This document shows, piece by piece, positions 47,980 through 56,745 of a DNA stretch of 64,000 bases (positions are counted from its first letter, which is position 1; every line of letters starts with the position of its first letter). Origin of the DNA: Desulfovibrio sp. An276 (lineage in GTDB: Bacteria > Desulfobacterota > Desulfovibrionia > Desulfovibrionales > Desulfovibrionaceae); the NCBI RefSeq assembly GCF_002159665.1, contig NZ_NFJC01000004.1:1-64000 (forward strand), in the 5' to 3' direction. Both the position numbers and the translations under genes were made by a program. The notes below the pieces were generated by a model, which saw only the letters and a program-made list of their open reading frames with translations, had not been told where the DNA came from and did not search any database.

Positions 47980-48093
47980 ACTGATTCCTCCTGGGAATGG
48001 AAGGCCCTCCGTGCTGTCAAAAACGGAAGCACCTGATTTGTTTTTCCCACAGGGAACAGCAAAATGCAAGGCAGGCGAAAAAGTGACAGCAGC

Positions 48094-48984
48094 CTACCCT
48101 GCCCTTGAGGAACTCTTTTGGACAGTCTTGCCTTTTCGCTCCTTTTTCCTGCCAATGCCGGACAGAAGGCCGCTGACCACAAGGCCGCAGCCAAGCAGGG
48201 CCGAGGGTGAGAGCCTCTCGCCAGCGAGATAGCCGAAAATGCCGCCCCAGACAGGCTCGCCCGTATAGATGAGGGTAGCCCTGCTCGGGGGAACTGTTTT
48301 CTGTGCCCAGACCATGACGCTCTGGATGAGGGCAGTGCTCAAGCCCAGGCCGCAGGCGGAAAGGAGCACGTACCAGGAAAATTCCGGAATCCCTTCTCCT
48401 GCCACGGGCATGAGGGCAAAGGAGAGAAGGGAGGTGACAAAGACCTCCACAAAGGCCAGGCGTCTGGCATTGGATCGCGGAGCAAGGATGCCTGTACAGA
48501 CAATTTCCATGGCAAAGATGAGGGAGCACAAAAGTGTCAGCATTTCACCCGTGCTCGCCTCGAAGTTCATCTGGAATCCCCCGGAAAGCAGCACAACGCC
48601 CACAAAGGCCAGGGCAAGGCTCACAAAGGATCTGGCCGTAGGGCGCCTTTTCATGAAAATCCACTCTATGAGGGGCACAAGGGGCACGTAGAAGGCTGTC
48701 AGAAAGGCGGACTTGGCAGCATCAAGCGAGGCAAGGCCCGCTGTCTGCAGGGCAAAGCCTGCAAAGACAATGCAGCCTAGCAAAGACCCGCCCACGATTT
48801 CCTCTCTGGTAATATCCCTGATGACGGAGGATGAGAGCGCAAGAAGAATCAGGGCCGCGCATCCAAAGCGCAAGCCAACGAAGAACAGGGGGCCGCAACT
48901 CTCCATTGCCATGCGGATGACGATGAAGGTAGCGCCCCATATCATGGTTATAACGCACAGGGCAAGTTCCTGCTTGTATTTCAT
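48094..48984 (-). CDS. EamA/DMT-superfamily transporter
   Basis: A 296-residue inner-membrane protein with 10 predicted helices in two EamA repeats. The first opens with LCVITMIWGATFIVIRMAM, and the second contains YTGEPVWGGIFGYLAGERL, the typical end-of-repeat motif. Members export amino acids, nucleosides or other metabolites; the substrate is unknown here. The ATG at 48984 follows AAAAGAGA. A basic cytoplasmic tail (RKKERKGK) ends the protein. Confidence 0.9.
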   Translation of the reverse strand: MKYKQELALCVITMIWGATFIVIRMAMESCGPLFFVGLRFGCAALILLALSSSVIRDITREEIVGGSLLGCIVFAGFALQTAGLASLDAAKSAFLTAFYVPLVPLIEWIFMKRRPTARSFVSLALAFVGVVLLSGGFQMNFEASTGEMLTLLCSLIFAMEIVCTGILAPRSNARRLAFVEVFVTSLLSFALMPVAGEGIPEFSWYVLLSACGLGLSTALIQSVMVWAQKTVPPSRATLIYTGEPVWGGIFGYLAGERLSPSALLGCGLVVSGLLSGIGRKKERKGKTVQKSSSRAG

Positions 48985-49033
48985 TGCAAAATCTCTTTTT
49001 TGTGCGCGCAAGAAAGCGCTTTTTGTCTCTGAT

Positions 49034-49786
49034 CTAAAGGCATTGCTCCACAAGGTCCGCAATAGAAGCTGTGCTCTTGCCAGCTGCGGCAAGCACATCC
49101 CTGTCCGCCCCCTCCATGGCGTAGCCATCATAGGCGGCAAGCATTTCCCTGTCGTTGCCGTCGTCGCCCACAGTCAGGATGTTACCTGGACTCAGGCAAA
49201 GCGCATCCAGGGCCCAGGCAATGCCAGTGGCCTTGCCAACTCCCCTTGCCGTCACATCGGCAACGGAAAGCGAGCACTGTACCTGTGCCTTTCCGGCAAC
49301 ATCCGCCTGCAGCCTTTCCCCCCAGGCCATGCTCCTCGTCCTCTCCCTGAAGCCAAAGCTTATCTGCAGGAAATCGATATCCCTGGCCTTTTGGACAGCC
49401 AGAGTGGATGGCGTGTAGACGGGGTTGAGCCAGGGGCCCGTCTCCTCAAGGACGTACATGGCAGATCCTGCGAAAAGCGCGCAGCTTGAACAGTGCTCCC
49501 GTATCTCGTGGTCCAGAAGGTAGCGGCTCATCTCGATGCCCAGCGGGCGCTCGGCTACAGGATTTGCCCTGCTGTCCAGAAGAAGCGCTCCGTTGTTGCA
49601 CAAGAGAAAGTCGTATTCCAGAGGAAAGCGGGAAAGGTCCGCAAGGAGCGTCCCAGCGCCACGGCCTGTGACAATGCCAAAGAGGTTGCCCTCGGCACGC
49701 CATCTGGCAATGGCCAAAAGATCGCGTTCCGAAATGCTGTGTTTGCAAAAAACGGTGCCGTCAAAATCGCAGGCCAGAAGTCGCAC
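49034..49786 (-). CDS. Cof-type HAD-superfamily phosphatase
   Basis: The 250 residues show HAD motif I LLACDFDGT at the N-terminus, motif II GIVTGRG near residue 39, a large type IIB cap, and motif IV ILTVGDDGNDREMLAAY near 200. Such enzymes dephosphorylate sugar phosphates or cofactors such as FMN and PLP. GTG 49786 is preferred: AAGGA lies five bases upstream and family members begin directly before motif I. Upstream in-frame codons add unrelated sequence. It is divergent from gph. Confidence 0.85.
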   Translation of the reverse strand: MRLLACDFDGTVFCKHSISERDLLAIARWRAEGNLFGIVTGRGAGTLLADLSRFPLEYDFLLCNNGALLLDSRANPVAERPLGIEMSRYLLDHEIREHCSSCALFAGSAMYVLEETGPWLNPVYTPSTLAVQKARDIDFLQISFGFRERTRSMAWGERLQADVAGKAQVQCSLSVADVTARGVGKATGIAWALDALCLSPGNILTVGDDGNDREMLAAYDGYAMEGADRDVLAAAGKSTASIADLVEQCL

Positions 49787-49999
49787 GTTGTCCTTTCCTC
49801 CACATGCACGGGAATCAGACAAAACAATTGTCCGGGCCACTCCTCTATAGCCTTTTGCGGGTCTTGGCAACGAAGAGCAAATATGTATAGTCTTGGTTCC
49901 TCTCACAATGCGCTGCCCGGGTACTCCCCGCAAGAAAACAGACGCATAGCCAAAAGAGATATCCACACTCTGTTACGCGCAAAAGCCAAGGACAACAGT

Positions 50000-50677
50000 A
50001 TGCCTACCAATTCTTCCGCAAATTCCCGGACCCAGCACAAGGCCCTTGTCTTTGACATGGACGGAACCCTGCTCGACACCCTTGCCGATCTGGCCCTTGC
50101 CTGCAACACAATGCTTGAAAGGCACAACATGCCCGTACACCCTGTACAAAGCTACAAGATCTTCGTTGGCAACGGCTTCAGAAAACTGGTCGAACGGGCC
50201 CTGCGCGGCAATCCTGCACCGGAAACTGCGGAATTCGAGGCCCTCATGCACGAAGCCAAGACCTTCTATACAGGGCACATGCGCGTCAACACCGTGCCCT
50301 ACGAGGGCATTCTTCCCATGCTGCAGACCCTTAAGGAGCAGGGAAAAATCCTTGCCATCCTTTCCAACAAGCCGGATCCATTGACGCGGAGTCTTGCCGA
50401 GGACTTCTTCCCTTCCACCTTCGCCCTTGCGCGCGGCCAAAGGCCGGATGTCCCTCTGAAACCGAACCCCGAGGCACTGCTTGCCATGATAGACGAGCTC
50501 GGAGTTGAAAGGGACGAGGTCGCCTACGTGGGCGACACTGCCACAGACATGAAGACCGCACGCAATGCCGGCCTCTTTGCCATAGGCGTCACCTGGGGGT
50601 TTCGCGACGAGGCCGAACTTTTGGCAAACGGTGCCAACGCAATCGTTCACCACCCGTCTGAGATCACAACTCTTTGA
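50000..50677 (+). CDS. gph: HAD-family phosphoglycolate phosphatase-like hydrolase (Gph)
   Basis: A 225-residue hydrolase with motif I LVFDMDGTLLDTLADL near residue 15, a helical cap, motif II ILSNKP near 117, and motif IV VAYVGDTATDMKTARNAG near 174. It probably removes phosphate from 2-phosphoglycolate or a similar small phosphate ester. AAGGA precedes the ATG at 50000. The frame is open for 169 codons upstream, but that part is antisense to the Cof-type gene and is not counted. Confidence 0.9.
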   Translation: MPTNSSANSRTQHKALVFDMDGTLLDTLADLALACNTMLERHNMPVHPVQSYKIFVGNGFRKLVERALRGNPAPETAEFEALMHEAKTFYTGHMRVNTVPYEGILPMLQTLKEQGKILAILSNKPDPLTRSLAEDFFPSTFALARGQRPDVPLKPNPEALLAMIDELGVERDEVAYVGDTATDMKTARNAGLFAIGVTWGFRDEAELLANGANAIVHHPSEITTL

Positions 50678-50858
50678 AAAGGGCGTTTTTTTCATACCCG
50701 TTGCTTCGCTGCTTCTTGACCGGCTTAGCCAATTCTTGTAGATAAAGGCTACGCTCTTTTTCCTTGCCCCAAGACCCTGCCCAATGCAATTGCTCGGGTT
50801 TGTCTAGCAAGACAATTGTTTTCCTACGCTTTTTAGTCTTGAAGTCGCGCAGACTCAT
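50664..50858 (-). CDS. Small basic protein of unknown function
   Basis: A 64-residue lysine-rich protein starting MSLRDFKTKKRRKTIVLL and ending EKNALFKEL. AAGGAAAGG lies about eight bases before the ATG, which is the main support. There is no known domain. It overlaps the end of gph by 14 bases on the opposite strand. It could be a nucleic-acid-binding small protein or a chance frame. Confidence 0.45.
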   Translation of the reverse strand: MSLRDFKTKKRRKTIVLLDKPEQLHWAGSWGKEKERSLYLQELAKPVKKQRSNGYEKNALFKEL

Positions 50859-51035
50859 GTGTTGCCTTTCCTTGAGAACACGTGCAGCAAGAGTGGCATT
50901 GTACCCCCTACAAAAGACACAAAGGGGGCAACATCCAAAGCCGGTCAAAAAAAAGGAAAAAGAATACGTTTTGTTTTTCCAGTTTTGTCCTATGCCCTGA
51001 CCTCGGGGCACCCTTTTCCATCCGGTCCCAGTAAA

Positions 51036-51950
51036 ATGCCCATAAACATTCCCTCAGATCTGCCTGCCAAGGCCGCCCTTGAAAAGGAAAACATCTTTGT
51101 CATGGGCGAGGAGCGCGCATCCTCGCAGGACATACGTCCGCTCGACATTGTGATCGTCAACCTCATGCCGACCAAGATCACAACAGAAACACAGCTTTTG
51201 CGCGTTCTCTCCAACACTCCAATCCAGGTCAATGTGACACTTTTGCGCACAAGGGAGCACGTTTCTCGCAACACGCCCCTTGAGCACCTTGAGCGCTTCT
51301 ACAAGACCTTTGACGAAATCAGGGACCGGCACTTTGACGGCATGATCGTTACCGGCGCTCCCGTGGAACACCTGGACTTCGAGCAGGTGGACTACTGGGA
51401 CGAGCTTTTGCGCATCATGACCTATGCGGCCAGCGGCCACGTCTTTTCCTCGCTCTACCTGTGCTGGGCTGCCATGGCCGGCCTCTACCACTTCTACGGC
51501 ATCCCGAAGCACGATCTGCCTTCCAAGCGCTTCGGTGTCTTCGAGCACGACATTCTCATGCCCACCTGCAGCCTGTTCAGGGGCTTTGACGATGTCTTCT
51601 GCGCCCCCCACTCAAGGCACACCGAGGTTTTGCTCAAGGACGTTTTGAAAGTTCCGGAGCTCAACGTTCTTGCCATCTCCAGGGAAGCCGGCCTTGCCCT
51701 GGTCGAGAGATATGACCACTCCCAGGTCTTCATGACAGGCCATCTCGAATACGATCGCGAGACCCTGGATCTGGAGTACAAGCGGGATCTGGCCAAGGGA
51801 CTGCCCATCAACCAGCCCCGCCACTATTATCCCAACGACAATCCGGATGCGAGCCCTGTCATGAACTGGCGCGCCCACGCGCACCTTTTCTTCAGCAACT
51901 GGCTCAACTACTACGTCTACCAGGAAACCCCCTATACATTCACCCTCTAG
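51036..51950 (+). CDS. metA: Homoserine O-acyltransferase MetA, predicted acetyl-CoA type
   Basis: It activates homoserine for methionine synthesis. The 304 residues have the class I glutamine-amidotransferase-like fold with the nucleophile cysteine in LYLCWAAMAG (about residue 143) and the His-Glu pair in TGHLEYD near 235. The acyl-donor position is Glu111 in TGAPVE. In characterised MetA proteins Glu at 111 goes with acetyl-CoA and Gly (as in E. coli TGAPLG) with succinyl-CoA, so this is probably an O-acetyltransferase despite the usual succinyl name. The MPINIP start is the family standard. Confidence 0.93.
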   Translation: MPINIPSDLPAKAALEKENIFVMGEERASSQDIRPLDIVIVNLMPTKITTETQLLRVLSNTPIQVNVTLLRTREHVSRNTPLEHLERFYKTFDEIRDRHFDGMIVTGAPVEHLDFEQVDYWDELLRIMTYAASGHVFSSLYLCWAAMAGLYHFYGIPKHDLPSKRFGVFEHDILMPTCSLFRGFDDVFCAPHSRHTEVLLKDVLKVPELNVLAISREAGLALVERYDHSQVFMTGHLEYDRETLDLEYKRDLAKGLPINQPRHYYPNDNPDASPVMNWRAHAHLFFSNWLNYYVYQETPYTFTL

Positions 51951-52093
51951 GACCTGCCACAACACCCCGTTTTCCACTCATATCCCTGCCTTTCTGAAAA
52001 AAGGCTGCTCTTCCTGCAGCCCGCTGAAGTCTCAAACCGGTGCATGGCAACAGAGCAGAAAGGTCTGTCGGACCAAAGTTCCACGAGGTGCGT

Positions 52094-52618
52094 ATGCATT
52101 TTTCGACAAGAACACGTTACGGACTGCGCTTTCTTCTCTGCCTTGCCGAACTTCCCCCTGGGGAACGAATCCAGTTGAGCCAGGTCGGTGAAAAGGAAAA
52201 CATCTCTTCCGGCTATCTGCAGCAAATCGCACGTGCGCTGCGTCCCCTGAACATCCTTACTGCAGTGCGCGGAGCTGGTGGCGGCTACGGACTGAATCGT
52301 CCGCCAGAGGATATCAACCTCGAGGACGTTATTGTGCATCTTGAGGGAGAAATCTCCCCAGTGCGTTGCCTGACCGACAACTGTCCCCGCAAGGACATGT
52401 GCAAGACAGTGTCATTTTGGCAGCAGTTTGACGACCATATGCGCAGCTTTTTGCGCTCCAAGACCCTGAGGGATCTTGGCAGCTGCGCGGATCAGAGCTT
52501 CATGGACGACGCAAGGGACGAGGAGAGCATTGCCCCCTGCCCCCAGCCCTGCGACGAGGGTTGTCTCAAGCCCTGTTCCCAAATCTGGGAGGAAGATCAG
52601 GAAACTCGCAAGGGATAG
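52094..52618 (+). CDS. Rrf2/IscR-family Fe-S regulator with extra C-terminal cysteine array
   Basis: A 174-residue regulator. Residues 1-85 form the Rrf2 winged helix, including TRTRYGLRFLLCLAEL and GAGGGYGLNRPP. Cys92, Cys97 and Cys103 match the Rrf2 cluster ligands, with C-x4-C spacing instead of IscR's C-x5-C. A further tail carries Cys149, Cys153, Cys157 and Cys161, evenly spaced as CX3CX3CX3C, plus Cys131. GAGG precedes the ATG at 52094. It lies upstream of nifU-nifS, so control of Fe-S assembly is the natural inference. Confidence 0.92.
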   Translation: MHFSTRTRYGLRFLLCLAELPPGERIQLSQVGEKENISSGYLQQIARALRPLNILTAVRGAGGGYGLNRPPEDINLEDVIVHLEGEISPVRCLTDNCPRKDMCKTVSFWQQFDDHMRSFLRSKTLRDLGSCADQSFMDDARDEESIAPCPQPCDEGCLKPCSQIWEEDQETRKG

Positions 52619-52667
52619 AAATTTCCCTGCGCACGGAAAAATTTCACGCCTGCATTTCACTGCCTGT

Positions 52668-52710
52668 CCCGCCCTGCACAAGCTTTCGCGGGGCGGGCCT
52701 CTTCTTTTCC
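52668..52710 (+). terminator. Rho-independent terminator after the Rrf2 regulator gene
   Basis: CCCGCCC (52668-52674) pairs with GGGCGGG (52691-52697), followed by CCTCTTCTTTT. It separates the regulator from nifU, which may use the A+T-rich TATATAAC element near 52752-52760 as its promoter. Confidence 0.65.
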
Positions 52711-52851
52711 GCCATTTGCCCGCCTCAAGGGGGCTTCCCTTTTGCAAAGCGGGACATATATAACAGCAAGAATCGAGCTCATCCGAACTCTCGCCGCAAG
52801 TCCTGGCCTTAGTGCCCATCTCTGCTCTTGCGGTACAAGGAGATACATCAC

Positions 52852-53754
52852 ATGTGGAACTACTCACAAAAGGTCCAGGACTTCTTCCTCAAACCGCATA
52901 ACGCCGGTCCCCTGGAAGACGCCAATGCCATAGGCGAAGTGGGAAGCCTTGCCTGCGGTGACGCACTCAAGCTGTACCTCAAGATAAACGACGAGGGTGT
53001 CATCGAAAAGGCCACCTTCGAAACCTTCGGCTGCGCCAGCGCCATTGCCTCCAGCTCCATCCTCACCGATATGGTCATTGGCATGAAGGTGGACGATGCG
53101 CTGAAGATCACCAATGCAGACATCGCCAAGGCCCTCGACGGCCTGCCCAGGGAAAAGATGCACTGCTCTGTCATGGGCCAGGAAGCCCTTGAGGCAGCCA
53201 TCCGCAACTGGAAGGGCGAGCCTGCCATGCCCCACGCCCAGGAAGAGGGCAAGCTCGTCTGCAAATGCTTCAACGTGACCGACCAGACCATCATCAAGGC
53301 CATCAGGGAAAACAATCTGACCACTCTTGAGGATATCACGGCCTTCACAAAGGCTGGCGGCGCCTGTGGCACCTGCCTCGACGAGATTTCCGAAATTCTC
53401 GAAGAGGAGCTGCGCCGTCAGGGCAAGGGCGAGGCAGCTGCAGGCGTTGCCCAAACCATAGCCCAGAACGAGAAGGTCGCAGCCTCCCACACAGAGAAAG
53501 CAGCCCCTGCCGGTCTCACCAATATCGAGCGCATGCAAAAGGTCATGGCTGCCATGCAGCTCATCCGTCCCCAGCTGCAGGCTGACGGCGGCGACGTGCG
53601 CCTTGTGGACATTTCCGGAAAGGTTGTGAGCGTGGAGCTCACCGGCCATTGCGGCGGCTGCCCCGCCTCCCAGGCAACCCTCCATCAGGTCATCGAATCC
53701 ATACTGCGCATGCAGGTAGAGCCCGACATCGTTGTCAAAGAGGTGAAGGCCTAA
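52852..53754 (+). CDS. nifU: Fe-S scaffold protein NifU (three-domain)
   Basis: It assembles Fe-S clusters from sulfur delivered by NifS. The 300 residues have an IscU-like N-terminal domain with Cys35, Cys61 and a third cysteine in MHCSVMG, a central BFD-type [2Fe-2S] domain with KCFNVTD and GGACGTCLDE, and a C-terminal NifU domain with GHCGGCPAS. AAGGAG precedes the ATG at 52852. Its stop overlaps the nifS start (TAATG). No nitrogenase genes are nearby, so it probably serves general Fe-S biogenesis. Confidence 0.96.
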   Translation: MWNYSQKVQDFFLKPHNAGPLEDANAIGEVGSLACGDALKLYLKINDEGVIEKATFETFGCASAIASSSILTDMVIGMKVDDALKITNADIAKALDGLPREKMHCSVMGQEALEAAIRNWKGEPAMPHAQEEGKLVCKCFNVTDQTIIKAIRENNLTTLEDITAFTKAGGACGTCLDEISEILEEELRRQGKGEAAAGVAQTIAQNEKVAASHTEKAAPAGLTNIERMQKVMAAMQLIRPQLQADGGDVRLVDISGKVVSVELTGHCGGCPASQATLHQVIESILRMQVEPDIVVKEVKA

Positions 53755-54908
53755 TGCAAACCATCTATTTCGACAACAATGCGACCACAATGGTCGCCCC
53801 GGAAGTGACCGAGGCAATGCTGCCCTTCTTCACAACCTATTGGGGCAATCCCTCGAGCATGCACACCTTTGGCGGACAGGTCGCAAAGTACGTGGACGAG
53901 GCCCGCGAACAGGTGGCGGATCTCTTCAATGCAAAGCCCCAGGAAATCATCTTCACCTCCTGCGGCACGGAAAGTGACAACACTGCCATCTGGACTGCCC
54001 TGCAGACAAGGCCCGGCAAGAAGCACATTGTCACAACTGCTGTGGAGCATCCTGCCATTCTCGAGACCTGTGCCTTCTGGGAACGCAACGGCTACACAGT
54101 GACCCGCCTTGGTGTTGACGAAAAGGGCAACCTCGATCTCGAAGAATACGCCAATGCCCTCACCCCGGACACGGCCATTGTGTCCATCATGTATGCCAAC
54201 AACGAGATAGGCAACATCTACCCCATCCCCCAAATGGCGGAAATGGCAAAGGAGCGCGGCATCCTCTTCCACACGGACGCAGTGCAGGCCGCAGGCAAGG
54301 TGGACATCGATCTCTCCAAGGTTCCGGTGGACATGCTCTCCATCTCCGGCCACAAGATCCACTGCCCCAAGGGCATAGGCATGCTCTATGTCCGCAAGGG
54401 CGTGCTCTTCCGTCCCTTTATCCGTGGCGGACACCAGGAAAGGGGCCGTCGCGGCGGTACGGAAAACGTGCCCTACATCGTGGGCCTCGGCAAGGCCTGC
54501 CAGATGGCCAAGGAAGGCATGGCGGACGAGCTGACCCGCGTGGCAGCACTTCGCGACAAGCTTGAGGCCGGCATCCTTGCCAGAGTTCCGGAATGCAAGG
54601 TCAATGGCGATCCCGCACACCGCCTGCCCGGCACAACCAACATAGCCTTCAGGAACATCGAGGGCGAGGCAGTGCTGCTCATGCTCGACCGCCTTGGCAT
54701 CTGCGCAAGCTCCGGTTCTGCCTGCACCTCTGGCTCCCTTGAGTCCTCCCATGTGCTCAAGGCCATGAACGTGCCCTTCAAGTATGCCCACAGCTCCACG
54801 CGCTTCTCCCTGTGCCGCTACAACACGGAAGAAGAAGTGGATTTTGCAATCGAGAACATTCCCCCGGTGATCAAGACCCTGCGCGACCTCTCCCCCTTCA
54901 AGGACTAG
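53754..54908 (+). CDS. nifS: Cysteine desulfurase NifS
   Basis: A PLP enzyme that takes sulfur from cysteine for cluster assembly. The 384 residues start MQTIYFDNNATT, carry the PLP lysine in SISGHKIHCPKGIG near residue 200, and the persulfide cysteine in CASSGSACTSGSLESS near 324. The start codon overlaps the nifU stop by one base, so the two are coupled. Confidence 0.97.
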   Translation: MQTIYFDNNATTMVAPEVTEAMLPFFTTYWGNPSSMHTFGGQVAKYVDEAREQVADLFNAKPQEIIFTSCGTESDNTAIWTALQTRPGKKHIVTTAVEHPAILETCAFWERNGYTVTRLGVDEKGNLDLEEYANALTPDTAIVSIMYANNEIGNIYPIPQMAEMAKERGILFHTDAVQAAGKVDIDLSKVPVDMLSISGHKIHCPKGIGMLYVRKGVLFRPFIRGGHQERGRRGGTENVPYIVGLGKACQMAKEGMADELTRVAALRDKLEAGILARVPECKVNGDPAHRLPGTTNIAFRNIEGEAVLLMLDRLGICASSGSACTSGSLESSHVLKAMNVPFKYAHSSTRFSLCRYNTEEEVDFAIENIPPVIKTLRDLSPFKD

Positions 54909-54953
54909 TCGGCAAGCTGCTCACGCTTTTTGAAAAAAACAAGCACAATCTTG

Positions 54954-54992
54954 TCAGGACGTTCGGCTTTTCCGGGCGTCCTGATTTTTTTT
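54954..54992 (+). terminator. Rho-independent terminator after nifU-nifS
   Basis: TCAGGACG (54954-54961) pairs with CGTCCTGA (54977-54984), followed directly by eight T residues. Confidence 0.93.
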
Positions 54993-55096
54993 GCGTGCCG
55001 TTTTGCAGTGTTTCACTACCTTGAAAAAGGCTGCCCACAGTCGTACCTTGGAGCCCATTGCAATTCGGCAACCCAAGGAAGATGCGGAGCCAATCC

Positions 55097-56476
55097 ATGG
55101 AAGCATTTGACGTCATCATCATAGGGGCAGGCCCCGGCGGCCTTGCAGCGGCCAGGATACTGGCCAGGGCAGGCAAGAAGGTCGCATTGGTCGAAAACCG
55201 CAGCTGGGGAGGCACATGCCTTAACCGCGGCTGCGTTCCTACCAAGCTTTTGCTCGGAGCAGTGCGCCCCTTAAGCGTCATGGATGATCTTGCCAGGGGC
55301 AATATCCTGCATGGGTCAGAGCACGTCAACTTCTCTGCCCTGCGCGAAAAGGTGCGCAACTTCGTGAGCGGCACACGCAAGGCCCTTGCCATAGAGCTCA
55401 TCAGCCTTGGCGTGCATCTTTTCAAGGGCACGGCCCACTGCCTTACGCCCACGCGCGTACGCATAACGGAACGTGACGCCCATTCCTTCACCATCGAGAG
55501 CAGGTACATGATACTGGCCTGCGGTTCCAGGACCTCGACCTATCCGAACCTCACTCCGGACGGACGCATTATCCTTGGTTCCACAACCATCTTGCAGCAG
55601 CGTGTCATTCCAGAAAGCCTCATTATTGCAGGCGGCGGCACTGTGGGCGTGGAAATGGCGGACTTTTTCATGCATATGGGCACGCGCGTCATCATTGCCG
55701 AGGCAGCGCCCCAGCTGGCACCCACGGAAGACAGCGACATTGCCATGCAGTTGCGCATGCATCTGGAAAAGCGCGGTGTCATCTGCCTGACAGGTGTCAG
55801 GGCAGTCTCCCTTGTTCCGGACAAGAACAGGGAAAATGCCGTGCTCACCCTGGCGGACGGGGCAAAGTACATGGCAAAAAAGGGCCTGATTGCCTCCGGA
55901 CGCATGCCCAATACAGAGGAGCTGGGCGCGGAAAACGCAGGCTGTGCCTTAAACCGCAGGGGCTTTATCACCACCGACTACTATTTGCGCTCTTCCGAGA
56001 CCACCTGGGCCATAGGCGACGTCAACGGAAAGATCCTGCTCGCACACGCTGCCACCCATCAGGGCGAATACGTTGCCCGCAGCATCCTGGGACTGGAAAC
56101 CGCTCCCTACGAGCCCGGGCCCTGCCCGTCCTGCTTCCACGGAAGCCAGGAGATCATGCGCGTGGGCATGACAGAAAGGGAGGCAACTGCCCTGAGCAAC
56201 AATGTTACCGTTTCCAAGGCACACTTTGCCTCCAACGTCATAGCCCAGGCTACGGGCAATCCCTACGGCTTTGTGAAGGTTGTGTGGAGGGGCGACAAGA
56301 TGGCAGGCATAGCTGCCATTGGAGCCAATGTCTCCCAGCTGACCCTTTCTGCACAGCTTTTGCTCATAGGCCAGTACCACACGGAGAAACTGGATTCACT
56401 TATCGTGGCCCACCCCACTCTGGACGAAACCCTCGTGGCAGCCATCAGAGCCAAGCGAAGCCCGTCCAGGGTGTGA
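55097..56476 (+). CDS. Flavin-dependent disulfide oxidoreductase (dihydrolipoyl dehydrogenase-like)
   Basis: The 459 residues show the FAD loop IIIGAGPGGLAAARIL at the N-terminus, the redox disulfide GGTCLNRGCVPTK near residue 40, the NAD(P) loop IIAGGGTVGVEMADF near 178, and the second FAD motif AIGDVNGKILLAHAA near 308. The C-terminal interface has AHPTLDE with the His-Glu pair of lipoamide dehydrogenases. GGAG precedes the ATG at 55097. No E1/E2 or glycine-cleavage genes are adjacent, so the partner protein is unknown. Confidence 0.9.
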   Translation: MEAFDVIIIGAGPGGLAAARILARAGKKVALVENRSWGGTCLNRGCVPTKLLLGAVRPLSVMDDLARGNILHGSEHVNFSALREKVRNFVSGTRKALAIELISLGVHLFKGTAHCLTPTRVRITERDAHSFTIESRYMILACGSRTSTYPNLTPDGRIILGSTTILQQRVIPESLIIAGGGTVGVEMADFFMHMGTRVIIAEAAPQLAPTEDSDIAMQLRMHLEKRGVICLTGVRAVSLVPDKNRENAVLTLADGAKYMAKKGLIASGRMPNTEELGAENAGCALNRRGFITTDYYLRSSETTWAIGDVNGKILLAHAATHQGEYVARSILGLETAPYEPGPCPSCFHGSQEIMRVGMTEREATALSNNVTVSKAHFASNVIAQATGNPYGFVKVVWRGDKMAGIAAIGANVSQLTLSAQLLLIGQYHTEKLDSLIVAHPTLDETLVAAIRAKRSPSRV

Positions 56477-56745
56477 CAAGGCCTTGTCCATGCTCTCTTT
56501 TTCGGATTTTTTTTGCTTTGTGACTCAAAAGTGGCTGGACAGAGTCAGATACAAATCTACAAAGCCCCCCGGTACCTGCTGCGAACAGATATGGGTCGGT
56601 GCGGCGCGTTACAGCCCCCCTGAACGATTGCCGTTAGAGCGTTAGAACTGTGACATGGCGTCAGACGCCGTGAACCAAAGCAATGACAGCGGGCATGATG
56701 CAAAGTTTGCATCATGCCCGCTGTCATATCTGTCCGGAAACTGTC
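56477..56745. other. Gene-free region between converging genes
   Basis: It holds GACAAGG/CCTTGTC and T-rich sequence just after the oxidoreductase stop (a weak terminator) and the long palindrome at 56683-56727. The rest (about 56520-56680) has no recognisable gene, RNA or repeat. Confidence 0.55.
56683..56727. repeat. Perfect 22-bp inverted repeat (45-base hairpin) downstream of maf
   Basis: Arms 56683-56704 and 56706-56727 are exact reverse complements around a single G. It lies 19 bases beyond the maf stop with no clear T-run on either strand. Confidence 0.85.

Noticed and set aside
50859..51035. SAM- or SAH-type riboswitch before metA
   Set aside because: Only a simple CCCCCT/AGGGGG hairpin (50904-50928) is present; no riboswitch consensus seen.
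51996..52021. Terminator after metA
   Set aside because: The GGCTGC/GCAGCC hairpin has its T-run only on the minus strand, where no gene ends, so its role is unclear.
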